Shown: piece after piece, positions 32,900 through 45,896 of the stretch
Position numbering within the stretch: the first letter of the stretch is position 1
Layout: each line of letters begins with the position of its first letter
From: Jacaranda mimosifolia
Taxonomy: Eukaryota > Streptophyta > Magnoliopsida > Lamiales > Bignoniaceae
Length of the DNA stretch: 64,000 nt
Assembly (NCBI GenBank): GCA_018894105.1
Contig: CM032117.1
Span: 37,366,501-37,430,500, forward strand
Direction of reading: 5' to 3'
The notes under the pieces: model-generated
Told to the model about the DNA's origin: nothing
Database searches by the model: none
Seen by the model: the letters and a program-made list of their open reading frames with translations, nothing else
Translations under genes and position numbers: made by a program

Positions 32900-33640
32900 C
32901 AGTGAAGTAAAAGAAATGAAGTTTTAAGGCAGAAAGAAATAAGATCATCAGAGAGGAAGTTAACAAGTTATTAGAGACGGGGTATGTGGTGGAAATTTAA
33001 TTCAGTAAGTTGTTATCTAATGTAGTTGTGGTGCCGAAGTCTTTAGGAAAATGGAGAATATGTACTAATTCCACCAATATCAACAAAGCATGTCCCAAGG
33101 ACCCATATTTGCTACCTAGAATAGACGTATTGTTGACTTTGGGGCGAAATGTGTGATGCTAAGCATAACGAATCCATATGAGAGATATCACCAGATTTTC
33201 ATGGCAGAACATGATTGGGATAAGGCGACCCTCATAACTAAAAAAAATAATATACTGTTACAATATCATGCCATTAGGTCTAAAAAATGGAGGTGCCATA
33301 TATCAGCGCTTGGTCAATAAAATGTTTAGGGATCAAATAGGTCGAACAATGTAAATAATGTGGATGATATGCTAGTCAAAAACACTAAAGCAGAAGACCA
33401 TATTGATCATTATGGATAAGCTTCCGACATCATGCAAAGATATATGGTGATTGAACAAAGTGCACATTTTGAGTATGCTGAAGGAAGTTCTTAGGACACA
33501 TGGTGATGGAGCGAGGCATTGAAGCAAGCTTGGAAAAAATTTAAGGCTGTCATTGAGATGGAATTATCCAGAACACTTAAGGAAGTCCATAAGCTTACGG
33601 GAAGAATACTATCTCTAAATTAACTTATCCTAAGGGTAGA
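32900..33640 (+). pseudogene. Reverse transcriptase of the outer gypsy element
   Basis: Broken frames show the gypsy RT order: REEVNKLLETGYVVEI, VVVVPKSLGKWRICTN, NKACPKDPYLLPRIDV (about 32940-33135), then NNVDDMLVKNTKAEDHIDH with the catalytic VDD box at about 33355-33410. Stops and frameshifts interrupt it, for example the TAA near 33000. Confidence 0.82.
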
Positions 33641-33665
33641 AGACAGGAGTTCGCGTTTCTTCAAG

Positions 33666-34148
33666 GTGTTGAGAAACATTAAGAATTTTAAATGGACAAG
33701 CGAGTGTGATAGAGACTTTGAGGAACTGAGGAAATATCTAACGACCCTATCCTTTCTGTTAAAATTGAATGTTGGTGAAACTCTATATGTATATTTAGTG
33801 ATATCAGATGAGTTTGTCAGTGCAGAATTGGTGAAATTTATTGGAAAAGAGCATAGATTTTTGTATTACATCAGCAAAGTTTTGTAAGGAGTAGAAAAAA
33901 ATTACCTATAGATCGAGAAGCTAGCAATAGCATTAGTAAAGATCGTAAGGAAATTGAGGCCATGCTTTCAATCGCACCTTATTATAGTCCAAAAGAATCA
34001 TCGTTTGAAGGAGGTGTTATTGAGGCCATATGTTTCTAAAAGATTGGTAAAATGGATGATTGAACTCGGCAAATCCTTGATAGATTTTGAGCATCAAAGT
34101 ATATTGAATATGCAAGTATTGGCTGACTTTTATGGTAGAAATGAGTAG
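33666..34148 (+). pseudogene. RNase H of the outer gypsy element
   Basis: Two open pieces (33666-33887 and 33954-34148) encode the RT connection and RNase H. The FKWTSECDRDFEELRKYL segment and LYVYLVISDEFVSAELV with HRFLYYISKVL are typical. A second piece ends in a VLADFYG-like motif, which in Tat elements precedes another RNase H. Confidence 0.8.
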
Positions 34149-34690
34149 TATTGATGATGTATTAACATTGCAAATAAGCAACATTGAAGAAAAATGGTTG
34201 ATGTATGTTGATGGGTCCTCGATAGAGTGAAATTGAGGAGTTGGAATTTAGTTCCGAGGACCACAACATAAAGGATAATAAAGTGGAATATAAGACCTTG
34301 ATTGTCGGCCTTAAAATGACCTTAGGATGGAACATTAAGAACATAGTGGTTCACATTGACTCACAGCTCATAGGGTATTAGTTTCTGAAACTTATGAAAT
34401 AAGAGAATCCATAATGAAGAGATATTTAGGTTTAGCAAAAGGGTTAGCTTAAAATTTACATGTTTTCAATTATGCCAAATTCCCGAATGAGAGAAAGAAA
34501 GGGCCGAGTCACTATCAAAATTTGCAAACACCTTACCAGGAGTGAGATCAGGGAAAGTAACCATCTTGGTTTCAAAGAAACTAGAAGTAACAAAAAACCC
34601 CTTGAAAATCATGGCACTAAGAAAAGAAGATAGATGGAAGGAGGGCTTGAAAAAGTACTTGAAAAAAGAACTGCCCTAGGTGAGTATCAA
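34149..34690 (+). pseudogene. Second RNase H-like stretch of the outer gypsy element
   Basis: After the first RNase H comes EEKWLMYVDGSSIE, then a glycine-rich turn and a FRGPQ piece (about 34188-34270). This is the start of the additional archaeal-type RNase H known from Tat elements. It is broken by several stops, and the assignment rests on this motif and its place. Confidence 0.65.
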
Positions 34691-35870
34691 GGCATAGGGA
34701 ATTAAGGGGAGAACCACTAGGTTTGTGATAATTAGAGGAGAATTTCTATAAAAGATTGGTATCAAGCCCCTTCCTAAAGTGCTCAGGAAAAGAGGAAGTA
34801 GATTATGTGATGTGGGAAATCTATGAAGAAAGCTGTGGGAACCATTCGGGGGATCGTGTCTTAGCTTGAAAAATATTGAGACAGAGCTTTGGCCAACATT
34901 GATCAATGATGCTATGGACTTCACTAGAAATGTAAAGAATATCTATTTTATGCCAATGTTCATCATTACCCAAAGAATGAGATGCAACTAATTAAGGTTG
35001 CATATTCATTTAACCAATGAGCATCGATGTCTTGGGACCTTTTCCCTTCAACATTTGGATAGCGAAAGTTCATCATAGTTGCGGTTAAACACTTTAATGA
35101 ATAGATGGAAGCTGAAGCGATGGCTTAGATTTTAGGAAATGAGGTAATGAATTTTCGGTGGAAAAATATTGTATAAAGGTTTGGTGTCCAAAGAATACTA
35201 ATCTCAGACAGTGGAACTTAATTTCAAGGGAAAAAGTACTAGAATGGTGTAAAGAACTTGATATTAAACAAAACTTCACACTAATAGAGCACCTACAAGG
35301 GAATGAACAATCAAATAGAGGTGACAAATAGGACCATTCTTCATCATTTGAAGATAAGATTAAATGTAGCTAAAGAAAATTAGGTGGAAAAGCTACCAGG
35401 AGTGTTGTGGGCTCACTGAATGACCCAGAGGACCTTAATAGGAGAGACACCACTCATTTTGGTGTACAAGTCTGAAGCAGTAATCCCAACCGAAATTGGA
35501 ATGCCGTTACATAAAGTGCAAGAATACCGTGTGCAAACTAATAGAAAAGAAAGAAATTTTGTGCTGGATATGATGGAAGAAAGTAGAGACAAAGCATATG
35601 CACAGATTTTGGCTTATAAACAAGCAATGGCAGCAACATTTAATAGAAAGGTAAAGCAAAGAAGTTTTCAAGTCGGAGATTTGGTACTAAAAAAAGTTGA
35701 AGTCTCCAATTATGTTGAAAATTTGGACCTAAATTGTGAGGGATCATTTAGAGTAGTGGAGATGATGAAAAATAGAGCATACAAGCTGGAGACCCTAGAA
35801 GGAAAACTGTTACCAGGGCCATAGCTTGCACAAAAACTAAGAAGGTACTATGTTTGGGACTTCTAACTTC
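34691..35870 (+). pseudogene. Integrase of the outer gypsy element
   Basis: The catalytic core is heavily broken (about 34930-35400). The C-terminal part is intact at 35420-35824. It includes GETPLILVYKSEAVIPTEIG, a coiled Arg/Lys-rich helix (YAQILAYKQAMAATFNRKV), QRSFQVGDLVLKKV, and the end of the barrel domain with AYKLETLEGK. Integrase would insert the DNA copy into the host genome. Confidence 0.85.
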
Positions 35871-36074
35871 TAGAATAGCTTATTTCCTTATGGCCACTGG
35901 ATGTTCTAAGTAGATAGGTCTCATGTTGTCAAAAATATAGATGCCACAAGTTGTACGACCTACAAAAATCGGTATGTTCTTTTTCTAATTCAATGAAAGA
36001 TCAAATTTGGTCCAAATAGTGGTTGCAATGGTAGCATTTTTTTCTTGGATGGCATTTTTTTCTTTTAATCCACT

Positions 36075-36440
36075 TTAAGAAAAAGATAAAGCATAGAAGT
36101 TTTTAAGTAAAAGATTTGGTACTTAAAAAAGTTGAAGTCTCGAAGTATGTTGGGAAGTTGTAAGCAAATTGGGAGGGACTGTTTGGAGTAGTGGAGATGA
36201 CAAAGAAAGAAGCATACAAACTAAAACCATCTTCTACGCTTGAGACTTTTAACTTCTGGAATGACTCATTTCCTATGGTCCTAAGCAGGTAGGTCTTATG
36301 TTGTCAAAATATAGACTCAACAAGTTGAATGACCTACAAAGGTCACTATGTTTCTTTTTTAATTCAATGAAAGATCAAATTTAGTCTAAATAGTGATTGC
36401 ATTAGTAGCACTATTTTCTTAGATGACATTCTTTCCTTTT
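36075..36440 (+). repeat. Partial duplication of the integrase tail and 3' flank
   Basis: The stretch with AAAAAAGTTGAAGTCTC, GGAGTAGTGGAGATGA and the following AGGTCTTATGTTGTCAAAAATA-like word repeats the end of the integrase region and its flank at about 35640-36060, with several changes and gaps. Confidence 0.8.
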
Positions 36441-38935
36441 AACCCCCTTTAGAAAAAATGATTGAGGGGGTGGGGCAGCAAGATAGGGTCACCAAGTCAG
36501 GAGCATAATATGATATTCAAAAACTAATTTAAGAACACTTCTCAAATATGAGTATCTGAAGAAGATATCACAAGCAGCAAGATTGTTCAGAAGCCAATCT
36601 ACGAGCACGTCGCAAAATATATCTGAAAAAGATCTCACAAGCAATAAGATTGTTCAAAAGCCAATCTAGGAACATGTCCCAAATATGAGGATCTAAAAAA
36701 GATCTCATGAACAATAAGGTCATTGACAATGAAAAATATAAAGATACAAACAAATCATCCACCACCTAGAATATGCCTGAAGAAAAAAACTTCATAGCAT
36801 AGATCGCACACAATTTGGAAAAGATTATATCTGCAAAAATATCAAGGAACAAATAACCCATAATATGAAAAAGATTACATATGGAAATGAATGACATAAT
36901 ATAGATCACTTACGATTTAAAAAAGATGAAACAAAACTAGTAATGATACTAGCTGATGATGTATTTTTCGGTGGATAGATTCTGTTTGTTGATCAGAGAA
37001 GTCAATCGACCAGAAAGATAGGCTCAGGAAGTAGCTAGAGGAGTTAGTCGAACCCTGGAACCAGGGAACACAGGTTAGGCTAGCCAAAAGGCCCCTTGAC
37101 TAAGATCCTCTAATATTTAAGTCAGTAAGTATTCGACCGAAAGGTAACTTAGTAGATTGAGGGCTTTGTGAAAGTGTAAAAGCATACTTTTGAATATAAA
37201 GATGGGGGTTTTTGTAGTGTTTGGTGCCTAAGAGAGGTGGTGAGACCAAAATGACCGTATTCTCCCTACTGCTTAGTGAGGCTCCCTCTCTTCACATAGG
37301 GACTTCGGACATCATTCTTTAGCTGGCTACCACCCATTTGACCGGCCAAATAAAGGAGAGCCCTTGCCATAGTTAATATGCAGGTGACTGGCGGAGAGGA
37401 TCATTAACACTTATAGGATGGTAGTTCAGCTGCATTAAATACGAATATACTGGTGGTAGATGTTGCAATTAATGCAGTCATAACCAGAAGATGTGCTATT
37501 TTATGGTGTATTCAACTAGACATAATCGAGAGGGCTACAATCATGCATATTTATGACTTTCATCGACACCCTGTCAAGGTTGACAACCTTTGTTCCTGGT
37601 CGAGATTGGGTCATTATAGTTGGGCCCATCCAATGACTTAGACCTAGTCCTAAATAGTAGGACAATTATGTTTGGCTTGTCAACTGTACCCATATCATGA
37701 GTCTCTCCCATTCCTCAGCCCAATCAATCTTGCGGAAGATGGGAATAGAGGAGTAGCTGATTTATCATAACTTTATCTCGACTTGATGGTTTGAATGTCG
37801 ACCTGACATTTTGAATCTCGACCAAGGTTTTGAGGGCAGCAATTACTGGGCAGTTTTAGGCAATAACCTCGGGCAGTTAAACATGATGACCGACAGTTAC
37901 ACAACAAATAGCCAATACCCAATCACTTTAATCGGTTGGCATACCTTAAGGCGGGGTTATAAATAGCCCATTTGACTGCCCATGTACCACTTTTACCGTG
38001 CCAGTGAGAGGTCGAGCTCTGAAACTTCCGTTCTAGTGTTATCGGTTCCTAGGTTTGCACTAAGTGCTTTCTAGCCATCCTCCGTTTGGCAATTCCCATT
38101 CCTCTCTTCTTCGTAAGTTCTTTTCACCCTTCTAAGTTTGCTTTATTCATTAGAATAGGTACAAATGAGATTTTTGTCTGCATGATAGAGATATGATGAG
38201 AAGTTGGCATCGTGCGACTCAAAACCCCATGCTAGCAGCATCTTCCCTCATCTGATGGGTCATGTTTGCTACCATAGGAGCACATATATCCATATATGTA
38301 ATAACAAAATATTAAGAAGTAGTGTAAGGAAAGAAAATAAGTCATTGAGAAAGCAAAATACCAACCTAAATTACTATGAGGTCGAATAGGTGCAAGAGCG
38401 AGATCAACTAGTTTTAAAACGTCATCGATAGAAGTGAGCGAACGAAAAAAGAAGTGGTCGATTAAGAAATCTTAGACAAACCCTCATCCTAGGATGGCTC
38501 CTTCGAGGTTGTGAAGTTGGATTTGTCAATTGGCTACTCTCTAGGCACATTCCATGGATCGTGAGAAGATGTTTCAAGAAAAAACCACTTGAGCTTCCAA
38601 GAGCTAGTAGAAGAGTAGAGCTTGGTTAGAAATTAGGCATTACGTTGAGTAGTTACATAGTAAAGCCCCTAATGCCCAACCTTGTAGAGAATTGACATGA
38701 AATAAATTCCTAGAATTTATGAAAGAAGCCTCATGGTCGAAATACTTCATTATTACTACAAAGCCTAAAATATTTCTAATAGAATCCAGAACCAATTGGG
38801 TAGAAGAAACTCCTAAATGGCAAATTATGTTTGCAACGTGCTCTACTATGGAAAAAAAAAAAAGACCCGCTTCTAGCACAAGTTCATGACAATTTAGAGG
38901 AGGATCATCCATGGTTTTACCTACTTGAGGTTTTA
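36441..38935 (+). other. 3' region of the outer gypsy element, mostly unassigned
   Basis: A G-rich run GAGGGGGTGGGGCAGC at about 36462-36477 resembles a polypurine tract. It is followed by about three tandem 75-80 bp units (36500-36740) with AAGATTGTTCA and GCCAATCTA words. Between about 36965 and 38180 the base composition changes and a TATA-like TTATAAATAG occurs near 37960, as in an LTR or gene promoter. A partly inserted LTR is possible. No protein is recognised. Confidence 0.45.
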
Positions 38936-39433
38936 TTATTTTATAACTAGAAGGAATAAAGAACCTCTTTCAAAGACTGTATATTAACACTTGCTTGAGG
39001 TTTTACTTGAGTTTTTTCCTACTTGCGCAAGACCTAATAGGGCTGACCCATATCTTCAACTCAAATGACGACTTGGGTACTAAACCAATCTAGACTGTAT
39101 ATTAAGAACACGTGGATTGATCCAATGTAAGATCGTATGATCAGAAAGGATGACTTTGTACATGAAACAACTCCTATAAATACTCCAACCCTTATTCGGT
39201 CATAGGTTACACTCTATTCATTTTAAATCTACTTAAATTGCGGCCTGCATTTTATAATTCAAATTCTACCTACTTGACTTACGCATTGGAGGGCTAAAGT
39301 TGGGACCTACCCAGCATTCCTCTTATGCTTTTTATTGTGTTTTAGGATTCAGGACCCACAATTCTACATTCCAAATTGGATCAGAACATCAATAGGCTGA
39401 TGCGGAGATTCCAAGCTGGCCAACCTCACATCA
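38936..39433 (+). repeat. 3' LTR of the outer gypsy element (approximate)
   Basis: It aligns with the left LTR, most clearly from 39025 on, and ends ACCTCACATCA just before a (TA)n tract. The start at TGAGG (38936) is a guess by comparison with TGAG at 22288. Confidence 0.55.
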
Positions 39434-42400
39434 TATATATATATATATATGCAAAGAAAAAATAGTTAAAAAAAATAGAGAATGTTAAAGAGTGTTTGTG
39501 CAAATATATTTTAGATGCAATTGAGAAGGGCAGTTTCGTGTTAAAATATTTCACTAATGTCACGATTGTACTTTTAGGGGGAGGGTGGGGGTGGTTTTTA
39601 CCATTTGAACGCAGAAATGAATGTGACTACTGTCATACTCTAAGAGTAGAAAGTATAATTAATCTTAATTATGATTTAAGCATAGATAAACACCATTATT
39701 AGTATTGTTTTATGTGGAAAGTTGGGATACTGATTGGTCCCCAAATAATATCATTACCGCTAATTGCCATTTTTTCAGAAACATCCAAAAGAAAAAGAAA
39801 AGAGAAAAAGGAAACTTATCGTTTGAATAATTGTTAAAACTGAGAGAAGTTGTTCATCAATTAACTTAATTATTTTTTGAAAACAATATTAAATAATTTA
39901 TTTGGTATTCAAAGATATTTTGATAATATTGAAAGACATAATAATTGATATATTTCAGATTTTTTTTTATGTTAACATTTTAATAATTAATAGATTTTTC
40001 ACAGTGGATTTTGAAGATATAGTATTTGTTTAATTTTGTTTGGTCGATTATTGGAGAATATTTTGAGTGAAAATAGTATGTTTGTATATATTTCACAATG
40101 AGATAATTCATGATGTAAATATCATATCAGCAAGTTTTTATTAAGTTAGTAGGGTGAAATTGAATTTGTTATATCAAGGGTTTATGTATATGTATATTTG
40201 TACTTACTAGTGTGTATGTATATGATAGTATATGTTTTAAGGAGGGAAGTGTTGTCAATGGCTTTAATTTGAATCAAATTAGTTTCATTCGAATATGAAT
40301 TCAGAGCCAATTATTAATATTTATATATGAATTTGACACAATGTATTAGGACTATGTCAGTTAATATCACATTCAAATTCGATAGCTATTCGAAATACTA
40401 CAAAAAAAATTCAATTTGATTTAATATTTTTTTTTCTTTTGAATTGTATGTAAAATATAACATTCACAAAATAATGTGCATCAAATTTACGTTTTTGATA
40501 ACTTTTTATTATATGTAGAACCAAGAATTAAATATTCGAGTAATAAGCCATTCTTCCACAATGTATATTGGTTCATAAGTAAAGTGTTATATATTATTGC
40601 ATTTAATGGTGTTTTTTTTTCTTCTCTCTCTCTTTTAGTGCGCTTTTATTTTTGAACTAATATTTCTAAGGGTATGTCCCATTATCAATAGCATTTTTTG
40701 ATCATTAGGCCAACATAATATATATTTTATTTAAATTTTTTTTATCAATATTGGAAATTTAGATCAATTTTTAATGGATTAGAATGGTTAATTCCATATA
40801 TAATCCACTTATTTTAAATTACAAGTACTTATAATTAGTTCTCATCAATTAAATATTTTAATTAATTAAAATTTTCAAAATTTGAACTAGATTAGAATTA
40901 AGATCCGACTTATTGACAATTCTATAAGAGAGAATATTTTAGAAAAATTATGTCGTTTTGATAGTGACCTAGAAGAATGTGGGGAGTTGTTTAGAAGAAT
41001 TTTGAGAGTTGAAAATTATTTTATAAGAATGAGATATGACTAAAATTAAACTCAAGAACAATTTGGTAAATTGAATAAAAGTAACAAATGAACCTAAAAA
41101 TTAATTAATTGGGTAAATCGTTCAAAGAGCCCAAAGGACAAGTCAAACTTATAAAGGAGGGCAGAAAGCCTTAGCGGGGCTAGGCGCATAAAAACTAAAA
41201 TCTATAAATACCAAATCTCAAAGAGAAAATGGAGAGAATAAATTATTTACAAAATTTCTAAAAATAGTAGAACTATCGAAAAGAGTAGATATCTCTATAC
41301 ATATTTTTGAGAAGACAAATCAACACTATGTATTTTTCAAAAAGGACATCACTTTATTTCAAAACAACATGATGTAAACAAATAACCCCCAAGAGCCAGA
41401 AAAAGGAAAAAGGAAGAAAACAGAACATAGAACAAAGAGGATAAAAGCACCGTATAATGGTATAAGCTCACAACATAAGGGGAAAAAAAAGGGGTGAAAC
41501 GATCCTAATGAAATAAGGGTACTTTTGTCTCCTTACCATTATCCTGTAATTTTCTTCCTCTAACCATATTATTGATAAGATTATATTTGCAATAAAGTAT
41601 TAACAATTCTTTTCTCTAACTTTACTCTTTCTAATTTTTAATAGATATATTATTTATTATAAACTCAAATAAATATATTTGAAAATCAAGAAAATATATT
41701 ATTATATAAAATTAATAATTTTTTTTATTTTATATATCTTTAAAATCTAAGCATATATATCGGGCGTGTTACATCCACGGTTACTAATCAGAGCAACCAA
41801 AACGCTTGATTAATTGAAGAGATGACTTATGAGTAACCCTTGGAAACAATTTTAATGATTGTTTTGTGGGGTCAATACTTTTTGACATTGATGTAACTAG
41901 TCCATATTCATAGCGTCATATCATATTATGAGCAATGAGACAAGATATATGGACAAAGATAGACTACAAGTGGGAAGAGAAGAGAAAATTTTCTTTTCTT
42001 TGTGTCTTTTTCAAAGCTTTTTGGTTTGAATTTCTCTTTTGAATTGATGAAGCCACCTATTTAAGAGGAATGAATGGAATCTTTCATTTTCTTAGTCTAT
42101 TCCTAACATGTGACGATATATTCTCTATTTCTACCTCAATTTCTTTCATCTTTCTTAATTCTTAGCATCCTCAATACAATATTTATTTGTATCCCCTCCC
42201 CCCCCCCCCCTCTATTCCAGGGTGTTGAAAGTAAATATTATTAACAATTAGATACATTTTAACAAATACTAAGTGTTTCCTGACTTTCCTCAACAAGGTG
42301 TAGGTATATATGGTGATATTAGACCAAATTCATACAAAAATTCGATAATATTTTATCCTAAGATCTTTCTAGAATTGGGTTCAAGGTTCATTGATGACTA

Positions 42401-43809
42401 TTAGATAATAAGAGGGGGTGTTTTTCACTATCAATCCTTCTACTCCAATTGTATTTTATTGACATTTTATACATAATGTCGGTTTTTATTAATCATCCCC
42501 ATTTAATTCAATAATTATGAATGAATTAATAATATTACATTATATCTAAAAGTTTAACGTTTGAATACAATATCTTTTTATGTAAGAAAATCGAACATAA
42601 AAATTACGACTAAGTATAAAACCCCTTAAACTAAACATGCAACTACTATCACCGAAGATTTAAGTTTCTTTACTTCACATTAAGCTCTTATACAATTAGT
42701 GAAATACTTAGCAAACTATTACTCCATGTTTGTCCTAACTTTAGTTCATGTGTTAATGAGTTGTCTTCCACAATTGAGTTATTTATAACCTTATCATTGT
42801 TCACCACAAAAAGATTTGCTGTTGAAAGCTGTGAGGAGATGAGCGGGTCGGTAAAAGCCCCAATGTCACAAACTATAGGATTTCATATGGGATGGAGTCT
42901 AAAATTTCTATTTCGAGGATGATATCTACTTTAACTTATATAAAGATATAAAAATTTGAATTTATTTAATTTTATATATTAAATTTAAAAATATACCCAC
43001 CTAATAATTAACGGCTGCCCCTAGCTCTGCCTCTGTTTATCCAATAAGCTTACTTCTTTAACTTTAATTTTGTCCAGAGGTGGAACCGTGGATATGTCAT
43101 ATTTGTTCTACTTAAATGCTTGTCGTCATCTGGATGTGATCAACAACTAGAATAAATGTACTCTTTCTCATAAAATTAATTCAAACTTTTTATCCTACGC
43201 GTATTTTATTTTTTATTTCACATTATAAATAAATATCATTGTCAAGTATATTAACTATTTTCATATAATAAATTTTGTTGTAGATCAAATATGCTTTTCC
43301 AAAACAATAAAAACTTGCGGGTTATTCAGCTGAGCTTATTCAAAATGTCATATAAGTTTTTACATCTTATAAGATATTTTTGAACCTTAATTATAATGTG
43401 TCCAATCTTGTTTTAAAAATAAGCTTTCAAAGTGTTTAAATAAAATTAGATCTTAGATCTTATAAAATGTTCGTAATGATAATTTTGTAACTAAAATAAT
43501 TAACATTAGTAGGCTTTTTTAAGATTCTAAAAGAAAGTTAACAACTCTCTTTACTTTTTTCAGATCAACTTATAGGATTTTAACATCCTATTTGACGAGT
43601 TTATAAGCTCAATCAAACATGTTTTAAATAAGCATGAATAAAATATCAAACATAATATAACATCTATACATCCACACCTCCATTTAATAGAGATGCGTGC
43701 ATTGAAACTAGCTTGATTAATTGAGAATTGGTTTCACGATTCTTGAAACGTGCCTTCTGTTTTGTCCAAATGGGACATGAAGTATCAATCTTATATCAAT
43801 TATTAATCC
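39434..43809. other. AT-rich intergenic region, no gene
   Basis: There are no protein domains, LTRs or RNA genes. A (TA)n run lies next to 39434. A run of C bases lies at about 42197-42211, and AT-rich words are common. Short open frames have no recognisable content. Confidence 0.6.
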
Positions 43810-44642
43810 TGTGCACACAACTTTCGTTGTCTATAAAAATTCATCACAAGACAAAGAAAAATAATGGACAAATTGATTTTATATTAAAAAATAAAAGAGA
43901 ATTACAATTTATTAGAAAAAAATAAATTTTCTAACAAAATTAATCCCCTGATTTTTCTCCCAATAGATGATCCAATGGCCTAAAACTTGTTCTTGAATAT
44001 AAAGTATAGTATCCCTTGACTTGATAAAAAAACACTACGAAATTTCTTTGAACTCAAACTTTAACTTCGAGATCAAATGACTTGATGACTTGATGCTTTG
44101 AAAAGGTATAGAATCTTTACGGTAGCAATACTTCGTCACAACAGAAACTTGAAGCTTAAAGACTTAAGTCTTGGACTTGAGCCTTGAAGGCTTGAAACTT
44201 GGATTTGAGAATATGTGTATGCGAATATATGAGAATATGTGTGAGTCTCTGCACATTCATTTATATAGGTGTTTAGTAGGAGACCCCCAAATAACTTGAA
44301 CTTCTTTTATGTTATTTCTTTGATACAAATGTTAAGAGATAACATCAAATATTTTGACCTAACTGATCTATGCACATTGATATACCATGTGTCACAACTT
44401 GGTTAGCTTGAGATTGCTAGGTTGTCAGACTTGATTTGATTGGTTGTACATCTTCATATTGACACTTGTCAACATTTGATTTGTATAAAATAAGTATTAA
44501 AATATTAATTAAAATTAACTATTTATCTTTTGAAATTACATTTAATGCATCCCAAAATATAAATAGAAATTTTTTAATTAATAACTAATATATTATTTTA
44601 CACTTGTCACTTTTCAATTGACCCAAAATTAACTTGCCAACA
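43810..44642 (-). repeat. 3' LTR of the second gypsy element
   Basis: On the minus strand it starts TGTTGGCAAGTTAATTT, after a G-rich polypurine tract, and ends TTGTGTGCACA at 43810. Its end region aligns with the nested LTR through CAATTTGTCCAT and TTTGTCTTGT words. The rest is AT-rich and diverged. Confidence 0.82.
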
Positions 44643-44655
44643 AATGCCCCCTGAG
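44643..44655 (-). promoter_or_regulatory. Polypurine tract of the second gypsy element
   Basis: The minus strand reads CTCAGGGGGCATT directly before the LTR start TGTTGG. The nested element has the similar TTGGGGCATC before TGTTGATG. Confidence 0.75.
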
Positions 44656-45896
44656 ACTTGTTCACGAATAATGTCTTCTAATACATTCCTGAGTAAATAA
44701 GTCACGATAATTATTTTATATATATATATATAGTTAAATATATATTATAACGTATGAGCCTTTAATATATATATGTATATGTATATTCAAATACATGTAT
44801 ATATATATATAACATATGAACTTTAACGTATGAGCCTTTAACATATATTTATATATATATATGCATATGTATATTCAAATACATGTATATATATATAACA
44901 TATGAACTTTATATATATATATATATACATATAGAGGAGCCACTTAGAAAACCACATGGTTTCCAGCATCATGTTGCCGTGGCCAAGCAATAAATCTTCA
45001 CTTTCGTTAATATGTATACATATACATATATATAAGTGTGGCCCACAACTTACTTCACTTTTAAATCCTTGGCTAATAAGCTTTTTCAAGTTACAAATTT
45101 TATTGTTGTTTCAAAAGTCAAGAAACCCACTAAACATCAAACAGAACAAAATTCTTATGCACGTGGCCCACATTTTAAACCAACAGAAGCTCATTTGAAG
45201 ACCAAATTAGATATAATTCAAACTTCATAGACAGAATATAAGTTGCAGACTCCAAACAACTAACGCCACGCCACTCCGTCTTTGATTAAATTCTTCGCCT
45301 TGCAGAATTTCTTCAACTGGAGTTCAAATTCCTCATGGTCTGTTATCATTAACAGGTAATCTGGTTTATGAAATTAGATTAACTTCAATCATGAATTAAT
45401 CTCCCAATTGTATTGGGAATCAAGAAAAATAAACACTATAAAAAGAAGATCTCTCATGAGATTAATTCCATTTGAACATTACTTTACAATAAACTTTGGT
45501 GAAATTGATTTTGAGAGTTGTTGGGTTCCTCTACTCTCCCAACCAACTGCATATTTCTTTGTTTGTTACTACACACTAGTTGTTCGACGAATATACTTAT
45601 AGAGTTCACATAACCATTACTACCTCCATTCCAATAGTTACAACTAAAAGAGGATTGCTTGGGCTCCCTCGGCATTCATCAATACAAAAGTTTGCATTCC
45701 TTAAGAGTATCAACATATAGCAAACGCAAAAAAATTTGAAGACTTCAATTAAGTGATCAAATTGAGGAATGTTCCTACTATCTTTCCACTTTCTTCTTCA
45801 TCCTCCTTTTTTCATACCACCTAAAGTTTTCCTTTATTTTTCTTTTCTTTAGTTGTAGATTAAGAAACATAGCTCATTTCCAATCAACTCGTGAGG
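44656..45896. other. AT-rich microsatellites and presumed PMD promoter
   Basis: A 75-80 bp repeat of GTATGAGCCTTTAA with (TA)n words occurs at about 44740-44920. At 45437-45445 TATAAAAAG lies upstream of the PMD ORF on the plus strand. An ordinary AT-rich leader follows. Confidence 0.55.
45437..45445 (+). promoter_or_regulatory. TATA box-like site before the antisense PMD gene
   Basis: TATAAAAAG lies in an otherwise AT-rich region, about 450 bases before the ATG at 45897. It is a plausible core promoter element, judged by sequence only. Confidence 0.4.

Larger units (their letters stand above)
22288..39433 (+). mobile_element. Ty3/gypsy element of Tat type, decayed and interrupted
   Basis: This long LTR retrotransposon is on the plus strand. 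The ends share LTR-like sequence, strongest at 22365-22770 and 39025-39433. A gypsy-type primer-binding site follows the left LTR. Gag, protease, RT, RNase H, a second RNase H-like stretch and integrase follow in order. An extra RNase H domain after the first is a Tat-lineage trait. Another gypsy element is inserted at 23136-30761. Many stops and frameshifts show it is dead. Both ends abut (TA)n DNA, so it may have inserted into a TA repeat. The exact outer ends are approximate. Confidence 0.75.

Noticed and set aside
36965..38180. Possible separate solo LTR inside the outer element's 3' region
   Set aside because: A TATA-like site and a composition change are present, but no matching LTR, TG/CA ends or target duplication was found, so it is not listed as an element.
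38640..38912. Minus-strand frame of 90 codons in the 3' part of the outer gypsy element
   Set aside because: I could not match it to any family. It may be a shadow of decayed plus-strand sequence.
42195..42211. C-run that could suggest a G-quadruplex on the minus strand
   Set aside because: It is one uninterrupted homopolymer run, more likely a simple repeat than a defined structure.
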